DNA from: Ferruginibacter sp.
GTDB lineage: Bacteria; Bacteroidota; Bacteroidia; Chitinophagales; Chitinophagaceae
NCBI GenBank assembly: GCA_013141435.1
Contig: JABFQZ010000003.1
Coordinates: 62,001-126,000 of the forward strand
DNA: 64,000 nucleotides
Direction: 5' to 3'
Below the pieces are notes generated by a model. The model was not told where the DNA came from and did no database searches. It worked only from the letters and a program-made list of their open reading frames with translations. The translations under genes and the position numbers were made by a program. This document shows positions 40,248 through 50,195 of the stretch, piece by piece (position 1 is the stretch's first letter; every line of letters starts with the position of its first letter).

Positions 40248-41119
40248 ACTTCTTCCCACAAATGTTGTATTAATCCATCGGCCAATCCTATTTTTGGTAC
40301 CGATATTTCTTCGGCACCAGCCCAACGCATTACGTTTATATAAATTAATAATGCTGGTACTATTACATCAGCTCTGTCATCTCTAAAGTTATATTTATTT
40401 ATGCGTTGTTTTAATGTTAATGGTTCTAAATCATTATAGAAATCTCTAAGTAAATCGAGTGGGAGAGGCCGCCCATCTTTTTTCTTACTTAGGCTAAACA
40501 CTTTATTTATGTTACCACCACTTCCTATGGCTATTACTTTCTTGTGTCCTTTTGTAACTGCTTTTATAGTAGTTTTAAGGTCTTCCCAATCTTTAATGCT
40601 TACCATATTTTTTAAAATACGAATTGTACCGATATTAAACGATTTTTTGTAGATTAAAATACTATTACTAAAAAACGAAATCTCTGTACTTCCGCCACCT
40701 ACATCTATGTACATATAGCTATGGTTTTTATCCATATTTTCGGCTACATGGTTTTCGTAAATTAAATTAGCTTCGGTATCACCATCTATTACTTCTATGG
40801 TAATGTTGGTATCTTTTTTTATTATTTCTATTATTTCTTTTGCATTGGCAGCATCTCTCATGGCACTTGTGGCACAAGCTCTTACTGCTGCTACGTTATA
40901 CGCATTCATCAAATATCTAAAAGATTTCATTGTTTCTACAAACATTTTAATCTTTTCGGTAGATATAATTTTGTTTTCAAAAACATCGAAACCTAGGCGT
41001 AATGGTACACGTACCAGGTTTAGTTTATTAAAAATAACTTTACCATCTTTTTCTTTTATTACATCAGTAATTAGTAATCTTGCTGCGTTACTTCCAATAT
41101 CAATAGCTGCTAGTATCAA
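40241..41119 (-). CDS. Ppx/GppA-family phosphatase
   Basis: Exopolyphosphatase/pppGpp phosphatase family, ASKHA fold. Motifs are DIGSNAARLLITDV (phosphate 1) near the start, ACATSAMRDA, IDGDTEANLIY and the phosphate 2 loop YIDVGGGSTEISFF. The 292-residue length corresponds to the short, two-domain form without the C-terminal HD-like domain. Only a divergent membrane-protein gene separates it from ppk1, so a polyphosphate role is likely, although pppGpp hydrolysis cannot be excluded. Confidence 0.88.
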   Translation of the reverse strand: MILAAIDIGSNAARLLITDVIKEKDGKVIFNKLNLVRVPLRLGFDVFENKIISTEKIKMFVETMKSFRYLMNAYNVAAVRACATSAMRDAANAKEIIEIIKKDTNITIEVIDGDTEANLIYENHVAENMDKNHSYMYIDVGGGSTEISFFSNSILIYKKSFNIGTIRILKNMVSIKDWEDLKTTIKAVTKGHKKVIAIGSGGNINKVFSLSKKKDGRPLPLDLLRDFYNDLEPLTLKQRINKYNFRDDRADVIVPALLIYINVMRWAGAEEISVPKIGLADGLIQHLWEEVK

Positions 41120-41240
41120 TTTTTGTAATTTGTAGTTTTTAAAGTATTATATCAATGCTTTGTAATAAATTATTTTCTAATACTTTTTCAATATTTTTTT
41201 TCTTTCAAAAGTATATCTTTACAACTAAAGTATATCAAAA

Positions 41241-42350
41241 ATGAATAATGATCTTAAAATTAATGCTATTAATATTGGGTTAATGATTTTTAGTTGTATT
41301 GTGGCTTTTATTATGCCATTTGAAGTATTTCTTTTTGTGTATGCTGTTTTGGGTCCTTTACATTATTTAACCGAAATAAGTTGGTTGCATGATAGGCAAT
41401 ATTTTACAAAAGGAAAATACGATAGCATTGTACTTTGGATAATTGGAGTAATTATACTATTGATAAGTTTGGCATATAGATACAATTGGGCATTACCGTT
41501 TGACAATTCTTTTAGTACCAAAATAATATTTGTAGCATTTATTGGTTCGTTATTAATGGTTTTTGTGAAAAATGTTTTTATAAAAATTGGGGGATTACTT
41601 TTTATTTTATTAATATCAAACGTATTATTTGAAGCAGACAAAAGAGATAAACTTGCTTTTTTTATTGGCTCACTTTTGCCAACTTTGGTGCATGTTTTTG
41701 TCTTTACAGGTTTTTTTATGCTGTATGGTGCTCTTAAAAACAGAAGTGTAAGTGGGCTCATATCTGTACTTGTCTTTGTTATATGTCCAATTCTTTTATT
41801 TATGCTTTTTAAAGATAACTCTTTTATTGAGGTTACAAAATACGGACAAGATTCTTTCAAAGCTGGAGGTGAAGGCTTTTTTGATACTAACTTAAGTTTT
41901 CTTACAAATATTTTTCATGTAGATTTTCCACAATTAAAAGATGCTGCTGGTAATTTATTATTTTATGAAAATGCAGATGGAGTTCAAATACCTGCTCCAG
42001 ATTATAGCAATGCTGCTCAAGTAGTTTTTCATTCGCAAACAGGTATTTTGCTTATGCGTTTTATTGCATTTGCTTATACTTATCATTACCTAAACTGGTT
42101 TAGCAAAACAGAAGTTATTAAATGGCATAAAGTACCAAAAGTAAGACTTATTGTAATTATTGTATTATGGTTTATTTCAATTTTATTATATGGTTTAAAT
42201 TATTCATTAGGACTGCGTTGGTTGTACTTTCTAAGTTTTTGCCATGTTTTGTTAGAGTTTCCGTTAAATATAGTTTCAATAACAGGAATTTTTAAGGAAA
42301 TTGGCAGTATTAGTAAAAAAGGGTTTAAATTAATTCCAATAAAAAACTAA
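41241..42350 (+). CDS. polytopic membrane protein with conserved histidines, unknown
   Basis: A 369-residue protein with about nine to ten transmembrane helices. Histidines sit in or next to helices: GPLHYLTEISWLHD (about 39-52), LVHVFVFTGFFMLYG (about 150-165), YTYHYLNWFSKTEVIKWHK and SFCHVLLEFPLN near the end. A loop of about 65 residues separates helices in the second half. Scattered helix-embedded histidines faintly recall the Brp/Blh carotene-dioxygenase family, but I cannot confirm it. It lies between ppx and ppk1, convergent with ppk1 and divergent from ppx. I do not recognise the family. Confidence 0.72.
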   Translation: MNNDLKINAINIGLMIFSCIVAFIMPFEVFLFVYAVLGPLHYLTEISWLHDRQYFTKGKYDSIVLWIIGVIILLISLAYRYNWALPFDNSFSTKIIFVAFIGSLLMVFVKNVFIKIGGLLFILLISNVLFEADKRDKLAFFIGSLLPTLVHVFVFTGFFMLYGALKNRSVSGLISVLVFVICPILLFMLFKDNSFIEVTKYGQDSFKAGGEGFFDTNLSFLTNIFHVDFPQLKDAAGNLLFYENADGVQIPAPDYSNAAQVVFHSQTGILLMRFIAFAYTYHYLNWFSKTEVIKWHKVPKVRLIVIIVLWFISILLYGLNYSLGLRWLYFLSFCHVLLEFPLNIVSITGIFKEIGSISKKGFKLIPIKN

Positions 42351-42365
42351 AATTTACAAATGAAT

Positions 42366-44423
42366 TTATTTGTTTTTTAAATAATTGTAAGTGCTTACTT
42401 GCGACCTTACTGCATTTTTTTGACCAAAGTTTACATACTCATTGCGTTGTAAATTATCCAATTTTCGGGCTTTAACCGTATCACTCAACTGAATTTTTAA
42501 TATTTCTACTAATTCTTGCTGCACATCATTTTTTAATACTGGGCAAGCAACTTCTATTCTATGATCAATATTTCTTACCATCCAATCAGCCGATGATATA
42601 TATACTTTTTTATTGCCATTGTTTTCAAAAATCATTATTCGGGCATGTTCTAAATATTCATCTACAATACTAATTGCTTGAATAGGTTTTTTAAATTTTT
42701 TATTTTCGGTTAGCATACAGCAAATACCTCTTATTATTAGTTTTATTTTTACTCCTGCCAATGCAGCTTCGCTAAGTTTTTCAATAAGTAAATAATCGCT
42801 AAGCGAATTTAATTTTAAAATAATGCCCGACGGCTTTTTTTCTAATGCATTTTTTATTTCTTTATTAATTAGCACCAAAATTTGCTTTCGCATATTTGTT
42901 GGGCTTACTAAAAGCGTTTTGCAACTTTGCAAAGCACTAATGTTTTTTATAGGGTTATCTAAATAATTAAAAACTCTATTTACATCTGCCATTATATTTC
43001 TGTTTGCTGTAAATAAGCAATGATCGCCATACAACTCTGCCGTTTTTTCGTTTAAATTACCTGTGCTAATAAAACCATAATGTGTTGTTGTATTTTTAAT
43101 TCGTCTTTTTATTAGACAAAGTTTTGCATGCACTTTTAAATTGGGTACACCTAATAAAACTTTCACTCCTGCTTCTTCTAAATGTTCTTTCCAATCTAAA
43201 TTAGCTTCTTCATCAAATCTTGCACGTAATTCTAACATTACAGTTACTTGTTTGCCATTACGCACGGCATTGGTAAGTGCATGTATAATTTTTGATTTTG
43301 GAGCAAGCCTATAGCAAGTTATTTTTATGCTAACTACATTTGGGTCTATAGCTGCTTCTCTTAATAAATCTATTACTGAGCTAAAGGAATGATAAGGAAA
43401 ATGCAACATTACATCTTCTTTAATAATGGCATTAGTTACGCTTTTACAATCTTTAAAAATTGGATGTACAAAAGAAACCGTAGTTTTTTTTTGAGTTTCA
43501 AAAACAGTTTCAGGAAAGCTAATAAAATCTTTAAAATTATGAATTCTGCCGCCTGGTATTACGTTTTCTTTTAACGATATACCTAGTCTTTTTGTTAAAT
43601 ATTGTAATAAGGATTTATCTATATTCTTATCATATACAAAGCGTACAGGTTTTCCTTTTTTTCTATTTTTTAATCCTTTTTGTAATTTTTGAATTAAAGA
43701 TTGTGATACATCATTATCTATATCTATATCAGCATCTCTTGTTACTTTTATAATATGCGATGAAAAGGTATCGTACCCAAAAAATGAAAATATTATAGGT
43801 AAACAAAAACGAATTACATCTTCTAATAAAATGATATGGTGTTCGCCATTTGGTGATGGCAATTTTATAAAACGTTGTACATTACGAACAGGTACAGATA
43901 CAAGAGCAAAACGCTTGGGTACACTATTGTTTTTTGTAGATAATTTACATGCTAAATAAATTGACTTATCGTTTAGCACCGGAAACTGTACCAAACTCTC
44001 AATCATAAGCGGTATAATACTGCTACGTACTTCGCTGTTAAAATAATCTTGTACAAATTCTTGTTGCGGCTTGCTTAATTTATTTTCATTTACTAATAAA
44101 ATTTTTTTATTTTTTAATTCTTCCAAAATTTCTAACCAAATTTTTTCAAAATCATTTTGTTGTTTATTTACTAATTTTTGTATTTGGGTTAGTATTTTTT
44201 GAGGATTTTCTTCTAAATGCATTTTTGCTTTTTTGCCTAGCAAAACCATTTTTTTTAATGCAGCTACACGTACTCTAAAAAACTCATCTAAATTATTAGA
44301 AAAAATACCTAAAAACTTTATTCGTTCTTTCAACGAAACAGTATTGTCTGCTGCCTCTTGAAGTACACGGTTATTAAATGCAAGCCAACTTATATCTCTT
44401 ACAATGTTTTTTTTGTGTGGCAA
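42366..44423 (-). CDS. ppk1: Polyphosphate kinase 1
   Basis: Membrane-associated enzyme that polymerises ATP gamma-phosphate into polyphosphate via a phospho-histidine. The order is N-terminal domain (ISWLAFNNRVLQEA at the start), head domain, then two phospholipase-D-like C-terminal domains. The catalytic region is visible as MLELRARFDEEANLDW and NLKVHAKLCLI (the histidine in VHAK is the expected phospho-acceptor), followed by STGNLNEKTAELYGDH and DHRIEVACPV. The 685-residue length is normal. Its neighbour across one gene is ppx/gppA. Confidence 0.95.
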   Translation of the reverse strand: MPHKKNIVRDISWLAFNNRVLQEAADNTVSLKERIKFLGIFSNNLDEFFRVRVAALKKMVLLGKKAKMHLEENPQKILTQIQKLVNKQQNDFEKIWLEILEELKNKKILLVNENKLSKPQQEFVQDYFNSEVRSSIIPLMIESLVQFPVLNDKSIYLACKLSTKNNSVPKRFALVSVPVRNVQRFIKLPSPNGEHHIILLEDVIRFCLPIIFSFFGYDTFSSHIIKVTRDADIDIDNDVSQSLIQKLQKGLKNRKKGKPVRFVYDKNIDKSLLQYLTKRLGISLKENVIPGGRIHNFKDFISFPETVFETQKKTTVSFVHPIFKDCKSVTNAIIKEDVMLHFPYHSFSSVIDLLREAAIDPNVVSIKITCYRLAPKSKIIHALTNAVRNGKQVTVMLELRARFDEEANLDWKEHLEEAGVKVLLGVPNLKVHAKLCLIKRRIKNTTTHYGFISTGNLNEKTAELYGDHCLFTANRNIMADVNRVFNYLDNPIKNISALQSCKTLLVSPTNMRKQILVLINKEIKNALEKKPSGIILKLNSLSDYLLIEKLSEAALAGVKIKLIIRGICCMLTENKKFKKPIQAISIVDEYLEHARIMIFENNGNKKVYISSADWMVRNIDHRIEVACPVLKNDVQQELVEILKIQLSDTVKARKLDNLQRNEYVNFGQKNAVRSQVSTYNYLKNK

Positions 44424-44488
44424 TATTTTTGTTTTAGCAATTGCAAAATAGATAATTTTTTAATTTAATACCAAATTGATGTATTAAG

Positions 44489-45517
44489 TTATTGTAAAAT
44501 ATTAGTTGTATTAATTTTATCAATATTTTGCTTATTAAGATATGGTATTATTAAAAATGAAATTAAACCTACCACTATAATAATAGCAGTACTTACACCC
44601 CAAATGAGCCAACCATATGCTTTGCCTTGAGAAGTGGCTACACCATAAATACTTAAAGTTTGCATTACAAATATTGGAAAAGAACCTATACCACCTGGTG
44701 TTACTATCATGGCTAAAGTAGATAAAGATAAAACGGCACAAGCTGCTTTTATGCCTAAGTAAGCGGTAGCTTCCATTGCCTTAAACCCCAAATAAATTTG
44801 TAATAAATACATTGACCAAATAAAAATAGTATATAGTATAAATGCTTTTCGCTGTTTCATATTTTTTACAGAGGCTACACCGTTTGCAATGCCTAAAGCA
44901 AAATTTTTAATTATTAGTAACAATTTATTGTTTGGGTATAATGAAATTATTTTTTTAAAAGAGTATGTAATTATTAAAATAATTGCTAATAATAGTGCTG
45001 CCTTTTGCCACCAGGGCATTCCACTAGTTTTGCTTAATAATTCAAGCTTTTCTTTTACATAATTACCTATCAAATCTAATTGAATAAATACCGTTATTAC
45101 AATTAAAATAAAATAACAAATTAAATCAAATGCTCTTTCGATAATTATTGTGCCAATGAGTTTATCAATTTTTAGTTTTTCATATTTGGCTAGCATGCTA
45201 CATTTTAAAACCTCTCCAAGCCTTGGTATAGCTGAGTTTGCTAGGTAGCCAGCCATGGTAACTGCAAATACATTTGATAATTTTGGTGTATAACCTAACG
45301 GCTCCATTAGCAATTTCCAACGCATAGAGCGTACCAAATGGCTAGCTAAACTCATTAATACAACTGGTACTATAAGTATATAATTAGCATGCTTTATGGC
45401 ATAAAAAAAATCGCTTTTTTCTATATCTGTCATACCATGAAGTTGCCACCAAACCAAAAGTAAACCTCCACCCAAAAAAAGTATATATTGTAATGCCGAT
45501 AATATTTTTTTATTCAT
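44489..45517 (-). CDS. UPF0104/AglD-type lysylphosphatidylglycerol-synthetase-TM-like membrane protein
   Basis: A 342-residue polytopic membrane protein (about eight helices) of the family that includes the flippase part of MprF and AglD. It has RSMRWKLLMEPLGY, GYLANSAIPRLGEVLKCSMLAKYEK and, near the C-terminus, VTPGGIGSFPIFVMQTL, which are the typical conserved blocks. A role in lipid or lipid-linked-sugar transport is usual for relatives but unproven here. It is upstream of ppk1 and downstream of panC on the same strand, with gaps of 65 and about 90 bases. Confidence 0.85.
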   Translation of the reverse strand: MNKKILSALQYILFLGGGLLLVWWQLHGMTDIEKSDFFYAIKHANYILIVPVVLMSLASHLVRSMRWKLLMEPLGYTPKLSNVFAVTMAGYLANSAIPRLGEVLKCSMLAKYEKLKIDKLIGTIIIERAFDLICYFILIVITVFIQLDLIGNYVKEKLELLSKTSGMPWWQKAALLLAIILIITYSFKKIISLYPNNKLLLIIKNFALGIANGVASVKNMKQRKAFILYTIFIWSMYLLQIYLGFKAMEATAYLGIKAACAVLSLSTLAMIVTPGGIGSFPIFVMQTLSIYGVATSQGKAYGWLIWGVSTAIIIVVGLISFLIIPYLNKQNIDKINTTNILQ

Positions 45518-45606
45518 GTGTAGTTATTTGTAGCGAATATTGCTTCCAAAAATTGGGATTATTAGCCATTTTCAAGTCTAGTTTGTAGAGTTTATTTTAC
45601 AATTAT

Positions 45607-46446
45607 TTATAAAACTATGTTATCAATTAACCTCACTTCATTCAAATATGCTGCTACCAAAGCTACCAATTTTCTTTTACCATCCCAAGTTGTTTGTATT
45701 TCTAAAGTATCTGCATCTGCAATTTCGGCATAGTCAACTTTGTAATTATTTTCTTTCAAAAATATACTTGCCTTTTCCTTTATTTTCGTTAATGAACCAA
45801 TTTGAATACCATTCTTTATCATTTCTAAAGATTCTATAATTTTTAATGCTTGTATTCGCTCTTTAGCATTAAGTCGCATATTTCTACTGCTCATGGCTAG
45901 TCCATCTTTTTCCCTAATAGTATCACATATTTTTAATAGAGCAGTATGTTTTCTGAGCTGCATCATTTTATTTATTACCATACATTGTTGGTAATCTTTT
46001 CTGCCAAGGTATAAAGTAGTAGGATTTACTATAATAAGCAATTTATCAACAATTATGCAAACACCCTGAAAATGCCCTGGACGGTACTTGCCTTCCAAAA
46101 CTGTTTCTATTTCACCCAAATTATAGTGTATTTTATTTTCGTTTTCTGGATACATTTCTGTAACGGTAGGTAAAAATAAATAATTACAATTTGCTAATTC
46201 TAATTTTTCTATATCACTATCAAGTGTTATTGGATATTTTTTAAAATCTTCGGCATTATTAAACTGGGTAGGATTTACAAAAATACTGCAAACAGTAATT
46301 TCGTTTTGTGTACAAGATGTAGTAATTAGCTTAATATGCCCATTGTGCAATGCACCCATTGTAGGCACAAACCCAATTTTGTTGCCATTAATTTTTTCAT
46401 TTTGCAATAGCTTTTGCAATGTTTTTATGTCTTTTACTATAACCAT
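45607..46446 (-). CDS. panC: Pantothenate synthetase
   Basis: Joins pantoate and beta-alanine with ATP to form pantothenate. It has FVPTMGALHNGHIKL with the HxGH motif (H34-H37), VNPTQFNNAEDF, GKYRPGHFQGV, GRKDYQQ and MSSRNMRL. The 279-residue length is normal. An upstream in-frame ATG at 46527 would add 27 residues with no counterpart, so 46446 is used. It is divergent from the short GT5 gene, a neighbour pair that, from memory, recurs in Bacteroidota. Confidence 0.94.
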   Translation of the reverse strand: MVIVKDIKTLQKLLQNEKINGNKIGFVPTMGALHNGHIKLITTSCTQNEITVCSIFVNPTQFNNAEDFKKYPITLDSDIEKLELANCNYLFLPTVTEMYPENENKIHYNLGEIETVLEGKYRPGHFQGVCIIVDKLLIIVNPTTLYLGRKDYQQCMVINKMMQLRKHTALLKICDTIREKDGLAMSSRNMRLNAKERIQALKIIESLEMIKNGIQIGSLTKIKEKASIFLKENNYKVDYAEIADADTLEIQTTWDGKRKLVALVAAYLNEVRLIDNIVL

Positions 46447-46502
46447 GGTAGTAATTTTATGCTTGTAATACGTATAAATACTATAATATCGATAATTTTC
46501 AT

Positions 46503-46510
46503 TACTTTTG
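46503..46510 (+). promoter_or_regulatory. candidate -7 element for the short GT5 gene
   Basis: TACTTTTG matches TAnnTTTG 42 bases before the ATG at 46552; no clear -33 element is present. Confidence 0.4.
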
Positions 46511-46551
46511 CAGCAAATTTTAACCAATTTACGATTACTAATTAGCCCTAA

Positions 46552-47364
46552 ATGTCTACAAAGAAAAGGATTTTATTTATAGCTAGCGAAATGTCTCCCT
46601 ATGTTGATGGTGCAGCTTTTGCCGATGTAGTAAATAAATTAGCTGTAATGTCTAATGATCAAGATATGGAGGTTCGCTGCATAATGCCAAAATTTGGCAC
46701 TATAAATGAGCGTAGGCATAGGTTACACGAAGTAGTGAGGTTGTCTGGCATTAATGTATCTATAGATAATGATGATTATCCGCTAACAATAAAAGTGGCT
46801 TCGTTGCCAAACGCAAGGTTGCAAGTTTATTTTTTAGATAATGATGATTATTTTAAACGAAAGTTTATTTATAACGACGATGCAGGTAAATTTTATGATG
46901 ATAATGGTTTAAGAACTGTTTTGTTTTGTAAAGGTGCTCTTGAAACCGTAAAGAAATTTGGCTGGCCTCCTGATATTATTCATTGTAGCGGTTGGATGTC
47001 GGGCTTGGTACCAATGTTTATACGTACTGCTTACAAAAAAGAACCTGTATTTAGTCATTCTAAAATTGTTTATACAATTAGCGAAAATACTTTTAAAGAA
47101 AAACTTGGTGCTAATTTTTTACAATTAGCTACAATTAGTGACCATATTACCAAAAAAGAATTAATTCCGTTTAAGGATGTTAATAACGTATCTATGTTTA
47201 GAGGTGGCGCTACTTATGCAGATGCCATTACTTTTGGTACCGATATACCTGATACAAAATTGGAAATAGAATTTGCAAAAGTTAGAGGCAAAAAAGTATT
47301 GAAATTTGATGCCGAAAGTGATTTAACAGACTATTTGCAATTATATACCGAACTTGCTAAATAA
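46552..47364 (+). CDS. short glycogen/starch-synthase-like protein (GT5 N-terminal domain only)
   Basis: A 270-residue protein that aligns with the N-terminal Rossmann domain of GT5 glycogen synthases (ILFIASEMSPYV, FADVVNKL, YFLDNDDYFKR, KFGWPPDIIHCSGW). It stops before the C-terminal GT-B domain. The ADP-glucose-binding lysine motif KxGGL, intact in the glgA at 60113, is here DGAAF (residues 19-23), so lysine and both glycines are lost. It is therefore unlikely to be a glucosyltransferase. Its position next to panC and a DUF4270 gene is, from memory, conserved in Bacteroidota, implying a retained structural or regulatory role. Confidence 0.82.
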   Translation: MSTKKRILFIASEMSPYVDGAAFADVVNKLAVMSNDQDMEVRCIMPKFGTINERRHRLHEVVRLSGINVSIDNDDYPLTIKVASLPNARLQVYFLDNDDYFKRKFIYNDDAGKFYDDNGLRTVLFCKGALETVKKFGWPPDIIHCSGWMSGLVPMFIRTAYKKEPVFSHSKIVYTISENTFKEKLGANFLQLATISDHITKKELIPFKDVNNVSMFRGGATYADAITFGTDIPDTKLEIEFAKVRGKKVLKFDAESDLTDYLQLYTELAK

Positions 47365-47398
47365 TTAAAATTATTTAATTTCTTAAAACTTTATTGCT

Positions 47399-48961
47399 TT
47401 GCAAAACAGATTTTTACCCTTGGCAAGTATAGCTGCCGTATTTTATATTTTTACTATTGGTTGCAATAAATTTGATACAACCACACAAGGTGCCGATTTA
47501 TTGGCTATAGACAATATAAACACCTTTGCTGATACTATGTATGTAGAAACAACACAAGGTATTTTTAATGATAGTACTCTAATAAGTAAATCCGATAATC
47601 ATATTATTGGAAACATAAGTAACGATAACTTATTTGGCAATACTGAAGCTTCAGTTTATGTTCAATTTAAACCTAATTTTTATCCTTTTTATTTTGGAAA
47701 TACTAAAGACACTGTAAATACCTTACTATTACCTCAAGTAGGTTTCGACTCTGCTTATATTATATTGGCATATAAATTTGCATGGGGCGATACAGCTGCA
47801 GCATCTGCAATTCCACAAATATTTGATGTTTATAAAATAACTGACTTTAGTTTTAGGGATAAACCGGATACGCTTCGTAAATTAGATTACAAGCCTTTAT
47901 CTATTGACCCAAACTTGTTGGGTTCAGCTACTATAACACCTCAAATAATTGCTCAAAAATCAATATTTGCTAGAGGCAAAGATTCTGTCACTAATGTTAT
48001 TAAAATTCCTATAAATACTGCTTATGGTCATGCGTATTTAAAATCTTTGTTTGAGTTAGATTCTGTTAGTAATACTGGTGGTTTTTTCAACGATTCTATT
48101 TTTAGGCGAAAATCAAATGGGTTCGAAATTAAAGTAAGAGGTACTACAGGTAATACACTTTATTATGTAAACCTTGCCGATGCTAGTTCTAGATTAGAAT
48201 TTGTTTATAAAAAACGAAATAATAATATACTTGATACTGCTGTTCAATCATTTAAAATGTACCCAGTAGCTAATGCAAGTAATGTAGCATCATCATCTAG
48301 TGCAAATTATGTAAAAAGAGATCGTAGCTTTGGTTCTTTACCACCTGTAAATACAATAACAAATAATGTATTTTTACAAACATCGCCTGGTACTTTTGCC
48401 AATATTAAAGTGTTACCAAACCTTCATTCTTTTGATAATAAAATTATTCATAGGGCTTTTTTAATTGTAGAGCAAGACCCAACTGCTGATGCATTTGCAA
48501 ATACTTATGCAGCTCCACCATTTTTATATTTAGATTTAAAAGATACCGTAACAACTCCAATACAACGTTACAAACCGGTATATTTCGATTTAAGTTTAAT
48601 AAGTTATTATCCTGATGCTACTATTGTAAACCCTTTATATCACCCTTACCCTAGCGAAAACGTTGATCCAGAAATATTTGGAGGTGCTGCCTTAAAAAGA
48701 CACGACAATGCTACCAATACCGATTTTATACGATACGAAATAAACCTTACAAGGTACATGCAGCATATTGTAACCAATGGCTATCGCAATTACGATTTGC
48801 GTTTATATGCTCCATTTAGTTACTATTATCCACAATATTTGGGTACACAATATGTAATTCCGTACTTTAACCCTATTGCTTATGGTAGGGTAAAAGTAGG
48901 AGGTACTGCACCTTTAAATCATAGAATGAAAGTAGTTGTTATTTATTCTAAAATTCCGTAA
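47399..48961 (+). CDS. DUF4270 surface/secreted lipoprotein
   Basis: A 520-residue exported protein. A TTG start at 47399 gives a short signal with lipobox TIGC (C22), a better fit than any internal ATG. The body is rich in beta-strands, with serine/asparagine-rich turns. Blocks such as VGFDSAYIIL and SISYYP-like text near the end match my memory of DUF4270 proteins, which occur widely in Bacteroidota and have no known function. It follows the short GT5 gene by 34 bases, probably in the same transcript. A strong hairpin ends the unit. Confidence 0.75.
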   Translation: MQNRFLPLASIAAVFYIFTIGCNKFDTTTQGADLLAIDNINTFADTMYVETTQGIFNDSTLISKSDNHIIGNISNDNLFGNTEASVYVQFKPNFYPFYFGNTKDTVNTLLLPQVGFDSAYIILAYKFAWGDTAAASAIPQIFDVYKITDFSFRDKPDTLRKLDYKPLSIDPNLLGSATITPQIIAQKSIFARGKDSVTNVIKIPINTAYGHAYLKSLFELDSVSNTGGFFNDSIFRRKSNGFEIKVRGTTGNTLYYVNLADASSRLEFVYKKRNNNILDTAVQSFKMYPVANASNVASSSSANYVKRDRSFGSLPPVNTITNNVFLQTSPGTFANIKVLPNLHSFDNKIIHRAFLIVEQDPTADAFANTYAAPPFLYLDLKDTVTTPIQRYKPVYFDLSLISYYPDATIVNPLYHPYPSENVDPEIFGGAALKRHDNATNTDFIRYEINLTRYMQHIVTNGYRNYDLRLYAPFSYYYPQYLGTQYVIPYFNPIAYGRVKVGGTAPLNHRMKVVVIYSKIP

Positions 48962-49009
48962 ATAATACTTTTAGTTAATTTAGAAAGCGTAAATTTTAAT
49001 ATTGTAATC

Positions 49010-49057
49010 AAGCAAAAAAAATAAATACAACAACAATTGTATTTATTTTTTTTGCTT
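49010..49057. terminator. bidirectional terminator between DUF4270 and DUF2279 genes
   Basis: A perfect 21-base-pair stem (49010-49030 with 49037-49057) and the loop CAACAA lie between two convergent genes. The stem itself contains the A- and T-runs. Confidence 0.85.
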
Positions 49058-49073
49058 ATTTTTTTTGAAGTAG

Positions 49074-50093
49074 TTAAAAATGTATAAAATTTACTCTAAA
49101 TCCTGCTTTAGAATACTCCAATGAAGGCATCGGGAATTTAAAAATGTTGAGTATGTTTAGAGCCATTTTTACACCTCTCTTTTTTGTTTTTATTTTGGTT
49201 AAATCTATATCAGGTGCAAAGTACCATTGGCGATACCGTTGTATATCATTTCGGGCAAATGTTATGTTGCCTAGTTTATCTTTTCCTATATTATCTCTTG
49301 CTCCAAACATACCTTCGGCACCTGTACCTACAGCTATGCTAAGCCATGAGGGCACTCTGCTTTTTGGAAAAAACGATTTTATGTTTGCACTAAGCCAATA
49401 TGTTTGTCCGTTGTAATCTTTTAAAAATCGCTCTGGCTCACTACTACCAAAAATTTCGGTGCTTCTTTTATTTAAACTATTGTCGGCATAGTTTTTTTTG
49501 TGAAATGAAAATTTGAATTGAATACGTTGCTCATTCCATGCCAACTCCTGTGCTGTAAAAATACCACTACCCACAATATTTGCTCCAAAGTCGCCCCAGC
49601 TCCAACCCCAATCGCTGCTAAAACCATCGAGTGTTTCAATAATTGTTTGATACGCTGCACCGCTTAATCCACCCAATAAAATCCTTTTTTTTCGGGATAT
49701 ACCTGTCCACCTCCATACTTCGTAGCTAGCTTTACTTTCGGCATAGGCACTTAATGAATGTCCAATTTTATCTATTTGAAGCCATTCGCTATTATCATCA
49801 AAACTATGAAATTTGCTTTTTGCAAAACCACTATACCAAGCTGCACTAAGCCCATACAATATTGCACCATAGCCTACAACATTGGCCAATGCTACGCCTC
49901 GTACTCTTTTTTTGTTGAAAGGATATTGGAGTGGGTAAGCATCTGATGTGAGTGAAACTAATTTACCTTGTAACCCAATAAGGGTATCAAAATTATTTTT
50001 TATAACCGAGCTATCTTGTGCAGTTACAGTAATTGAAATAATAACTGTTATAAAAAAAATAATTAAATATTTATAAATTGATGATACTACCAC
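49074..50093 (-). CDS. DUF2279 family envelope protein
   Basis: A 339-residue exported protein. A signal peptide (about 1-26, ending VTAQD) precedes a domain with small hydrophobic hairpins (GYGAILYGLSAAWYSGF; DKIGHSLSAYAESKASYEVWRW; GGLSGAAYQTIIETLDGFSSDWGWSWGDFGAN) that matches the DUF2279 pattern. A C-terminal beta-rich region ends in aromatic residues (FRVNFIHF), like an outer-membrane protein. The function is unknown. It is monocistronic; the 450 bases upstream contain a structured RNA candidate. Confidence 0.75.
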   Translation of the reverse strand: MVVSSIYKYLIIFFITVIISITVTAQDSSVIKNNFDTLIGLQGKLVSLTSDAYPLQYPFNKKRVRGVALANVVGYGAILYGLSAAWYSGFAKSKFHSFDDNSEWLQIDKIGHSLSAYAESKASYEVWRWTGISRKKRILLGGLSGAAYQTIIETLDGFSSDWGWSWGDFGANIVGSGIFTAQELAWNEQRIQFKFSFHKKNYADNSLNKRSTEIFGSSEPERFLKDYNGQTYWLSANIKSFFPKSRVPSWLSIAVGTGAEGMFGARDNIGKDKLGNITFARNDIQRYRQWYFAPDIDLTKIKTKKRGVKMALNILNIFKFPMPSLEYSKAGFRVNFIHF

Positions 50094-50195
50094 AGCTTTT
50101 TTTATGAATTAAATTTTGAGATTATAAAAACAAAATTATGTGTAATATTATAACGAATTGCAAATGTAATAAGAACGTATATTTATTATTTTGTT

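Noticed and set aside
46447..46527. N-terminal extension of PanC
   Set aside because: The extension lies in the divergent promoter region with the short GT5 gene and has no match in the family; the ATG at 46446 gives a standard PanC.
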